A DNA stretch of 64,000 nucleotides from V1-33 sp964523105 (GTDB lineage Bacteria > Verrucomicrobiota > Verrucomicrobiia > Verrucomicrobiales > V1-33), in the NCBI GenBank assembly GCA_964523105.1, contig CAZFZN010000001.1:124001-188000 (forward strand), written 5' to 3'. Both the position numbers and the translations under genes were made by a program. The notes under the pieces were generated by a model that was not told the DNA's origin, made no database searches, and was given only the letters and a program-made list of their open reading frames with translations. This document shows positions 62,236 through 64,000 of the stretch, in pieces. Each line of letters starts with the position of its first letter. The first letter of the stretch is position 1.

Positions 62236-63000
62236 TTGGTCTTCCGCAACAGCCCGGCCCCGCTGTTTCTGGTGGAGCGGAAGGGACTGGAGGAAGTGTT
62301 TCTGGATACGCCGGATATGTATGGGCAGGCCCGGGCGGAGTTCTCGTGGTGCTGGAAGTACAGAGTGGCGCCATTGATCGAAAATGCGGCGGACTATGGC
62401 AAGGTTCTTTTTGTGGATTGCGACAGCCTCGCGCTGCGGAATATCGATCATTTGCTGGAGGGAGAATGGGATGTCCGCTACCAGCCGGAGCGCGGAAAGC
62501 AGGGAAACGGCAAAAGCTTCAATGCTTTCCTGACGGATGAGGAGATGGAACTGGCCGCGAAACGCGATGGAGCGAACAGCGGCACGCTGGCGGTGCGGGG
62601 CGCGATCTTCCATGAAGTGATGGAGGAATGGCAGCGGATCGATGAAGAGGTGGCGGTGCGGGATTCGGGGTTCCGGGATCAGGCAAGCTGGAATGCGCTG
62701 CTGCCGGGGAGATGTGAGGCCGGCTCGGCGGCAGCCTCGCCCCACCTGGCTTCAAGCCCGGCAGGTGGAGACGAAAGCGAAGTGCAACTTCGCGCTCCGT
62801 GGCGGGCGGAACCCTTCCCGCGCGGGGAGGTGCAGTTCCCCGGCTACCTCGATCCGCATTACACCAGCTACACGAAGGCGGCGCTGACGCACAACATTCT
62901 GCCGGACACGAAGGAGAAGATCGAGTTCACGTTCGGGCTCTACATGCGGACGTTTTACTGTGACCCGACGGGGCTGTTTTTCTCCATGCTGGAAATTTAG
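62236..63000 (+). CDS. Glycosyltransferase-like (GT8-type) protein, probably 5' truncated
   Basis: A 254-residue frame starting at TTG 62236 (LVFRNSPAPLFLVERKG). The core YGKVLFVDCDSLALRNIDHLL (residues about 52-72) contains the D-x-D motif of GT8-type glycosyltransferases, and NSGTLAVRG and DQASWNALL are also family-like. The frame is open upstream (SSLLKTFFTEDI precedes the TTG) without a good start codon, so the 5' end is probably lost. The stretch about 160-195 (CEAGSAAASPHLASSPAGGD...) is encoded by palindrome-rich DNA and looks like an insertion. Not certain to be functional. Confidence 0.6.
   Translation: MVFRNSPAPLFLVERKGLEEVFLDTPDMYGQARAEFSWCWKYRVAPLIENAADYGKVLFVDCDSLALRNIDHLLEGEWDVRYQPERGKQGNGKSFNAFLTDEEMELAAKRDGANSGTLAVRGAIFHEVMEEWQRIDEEVAVRDSGFRDQASWNALLPGRCEAGSAAASPHLASSPAGGDESEVQLRAPWRAEPFPRGEVQFPGYLDPHYTSYTKAALTHNILPDTKEKIEFTFGLYMRTFYCDPTGLFFSMLEI
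62728..62800. repeat. Palindromic element inserted in a coding frame
   Basis: Two hairpins: CACCTG (62743-62748) with CAGGTG (62762-62767), and GCGAAGT-GCA-ACTTCGC (62777-62793, perfect 7-bp arms). The frame stays open through both, adding roughly 35 residues without similarity to the sugar-transferase family. Confidence 0.45.
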
Positions 63001-63036
63001 AGGAGAGTGAAAAGAAGGCCGGGCAGCCTGTGGGGT

Positions 63037-64000
63037 TCACGGCGCGAACGATACCACGACGCGAAAGCTGCGTCGGCCGGGGAGGGTGACCGGGACGGCG
63101 GCGCGCGCCTGCAGCGCGGCATCCACGGTGATTTCCACGCCGGGCACCTCCGTCCACGGTCCGGCACTGACGCTGGCGGCTTCCTCCAGTGCATAGTTGT
63201 ATCCAGGGGCGGCGCCAAACGCGATGAGGATTTCGTTGCCGCGGAGTGACGCGTCCAGGTCACGCACAGTTTCCGTCAGGATGGGAAGGGGCTGCACGTC
63301 GAGTCTCACGAGCCGGTGGTCGCTGGCATTCGCATTGGTGACAAGGCCCGCCTGCGGATGCGGCGCGACGGGCCAATACACCGCGCCACCCAAAATGTGA
63401 AATCCGGAAACCGAGGGCAGCACATAGTCCACACGCAAATCATCGGGGCTGAAATCCGCGGTGTTGGTGGTGTTGTTGCCGAAGGCCACGGCGGAGGGAA
63501 CCACCGAGTTGTTGATGAGCGGATGCGTCGTGAACTGCCGGGCCGCGCCGTTGACACTGTCGCCGCGCACCGGGTCGGCATTGTGGTCACCGGCGATGAC
63601 GAAGCGGGCACCCGCGGGCAGCCCGCCGGGAATTCCGGAGTCATCGCGATGGTAGGTGGCGCGGCGGGGATCGATGTAATCGGCCCAGAACCGGATTTCG
63701 TCGTGGTTGCGTTTGCCATTCCGGTCTTCGGCCCCGTCGAAAACCGGCGGCGTCGGATGGGCGCAGAGAAAGTGGACCGTAATTCCCCCGAGATCCAACG
63801 GCACATCCCAGTGGCTTTTGGAGGACAGGCGGAAGACGTTCAACTCCGCGGCGCTGTACCAGTCCTTCGGCTGCAGAGTCACCGAATCATCCGGCAACAG
63901 GGCCGCCGGCATGTTTTTCCAAAGAAAATTCCGGAAGGTGCGGACGCCGGACGCTTCGATGGGAAACTTTGAATAGACGACCGTGCCATACTGTCCGGGG
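63037..64000 (-). CDS. Endonuclease/exonuclease/phosphatase family protein, 5' truncated by window edge
   Basis: The frame is open on the minus strand to the window end (GQYGTVVYSKFPI... at the edge), so the N terminus is missing; about 320 residues are visible. Blocks: SKSHWDVPLDLGG, HFLCAHPTPPVFDG (His), FVIAGDHNADP (the Asp/Asn pair), LRVDYVLPS and ASDHRLVRLDV (Asp/His). These are the EEP-fold catalytic residues. A C-terminal extension of about 90 residues follows (EEAASVSAGPWTEVPGV...). The length and tail suggest an exported member of the family, distinct from the membrane-anchored one at 12024-13025. Confidence 0.8.
   Translation of the reverse strand, partial: PGQYGTVVYSKFPIEASGVRTFRNFLWKNMPAALLPDDSVTLQPKDWYSAAELNVFRLSSKSHWDVPLDLGGITVHFLCAHPTPPVFDGAEDRNGKRNHDEIRFWADYIDPRRATYHRDDSGIPGGLPAGARFVIAGDHNADPVRGDSVNGAARQFTTHPLINNSVVPSAVAFGNNTTNTADFSPDDLRVDYVLPSVSGFHILGGAVYWPVAPHPQAGLVTNANASDHRLVRLDVQPLPILTETVRDLDASLRGNEILIAFGAAPGYNYALEEAASVSAGPWTEVPGVEITVDAALQARAAVPVTLPGRRSFRVVVSFAP

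Noticed and set aside
61593..62249. 218-codon minus-strand frame beginning MRKTKMSSVKNVF
   Set aside because: Out of frame with the FkbM C-terminal block; Arg/Gly-rich and without domain similarity.

Overview
The window is high-GC chromosomal DNA (roughly 60-65% G+C by eye) from a Gram-negative, heterotrophic bacterium of the PVC group, most likely a Verrucomicrobiota member. The clues are a DUF1587/1588/1592/1595/1585 cytochrome-like protein, a Tat-exported Gfo/Idh/MocA oxidoreductase, a two-domain DUF1080 protein, a sulfatase, an ASPIC/UnbV protein, very large CotH/lamin-tail secreted proteins, a LolD-type ABC ATPase and an AP2-like small protein. Planctomycetota is the main alternative. 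A run of exactly 100 N inside a heptamer tandem repeat (32864-32963) shows that this is a draft scaffold.

Layout. 1-6.4 kb: 3' end of coaE, a CotH-type secreted protein, a conserved secreted protein, a monothiol glutaredoxin and carA. 6.5-16.4 kb: the DUF1592-type cytochrome, the Gfo/Idh/MocA oxidoreductase, an Amt ammonium channel, a membrane-anchored endonuclease/exonuclease/phosphatase protein and an AddA/RecB-like helicase-nuclease. 16.5-18.9 kb: a small accessory island with a low-GC orphan gene and toxin-antitoxin remnants, including a PIN toxin broken by an in-frame TGA. 18.9-27.1 kb: an exported DegT-type aminotransferase, an esterase, a solute-binding protein and ABC ATPase with no permease in sight, an RRM protein with a clear terminator, and a glycosyltransferase. 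27.1-33.6 kb: a transposase remnant, a giant modular amidase, cdaA (c-di-AMP synthase), the repeat/gap and a small membrane protein. 33.8-43.6 kb: a translationally coupled UnbV/propeller pair, pheT, ilvE with a membrane protein, a LolD-like ATPase, the AP2-like protein and a CxxCH secreted protein. 43.6-49.7 kb: kdpB-kdpC-kdpD-kdpE, with no kdpA. 50.3-54.1 kb: a DUF1080 protein, an LsrF-like aldolase, a PAP2-like membrane protein, and an AbrB/PIN toxin-antitoxin pair whose toxin is frameshifted. 54.3-64 kb: the largest CotH protein, an isochorismate-synthase-like enzyme, a sulfatase, a truncated FkbM methyltransferase facing a sugar transferase, and a partial exported phosphodiesterase/nuclease.

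The genes suggest a cell that exports many modular proteins for polymer degradation and surface building. Core functions (CoA, pyrimidine/arginine, branched-chain amino acids, tRNA charging, menaquinone entry, DNA repair, K+ and c-di-AMP homeostasis) are scattered among them. The observations I rate highest are the kdp operon without kdpA, two separate PIN toxin loci with intact antitoxins and broken toxins, a strongly over-represented heptamer CCTGACA/TGTCAGG across coding DNA, several long intergenic hairpin repeats, and large modular secreted proteins that share one ligand-binding-like module. I did not find an unmistakable new defence system, CRISPR array, rRNA or tRNA.
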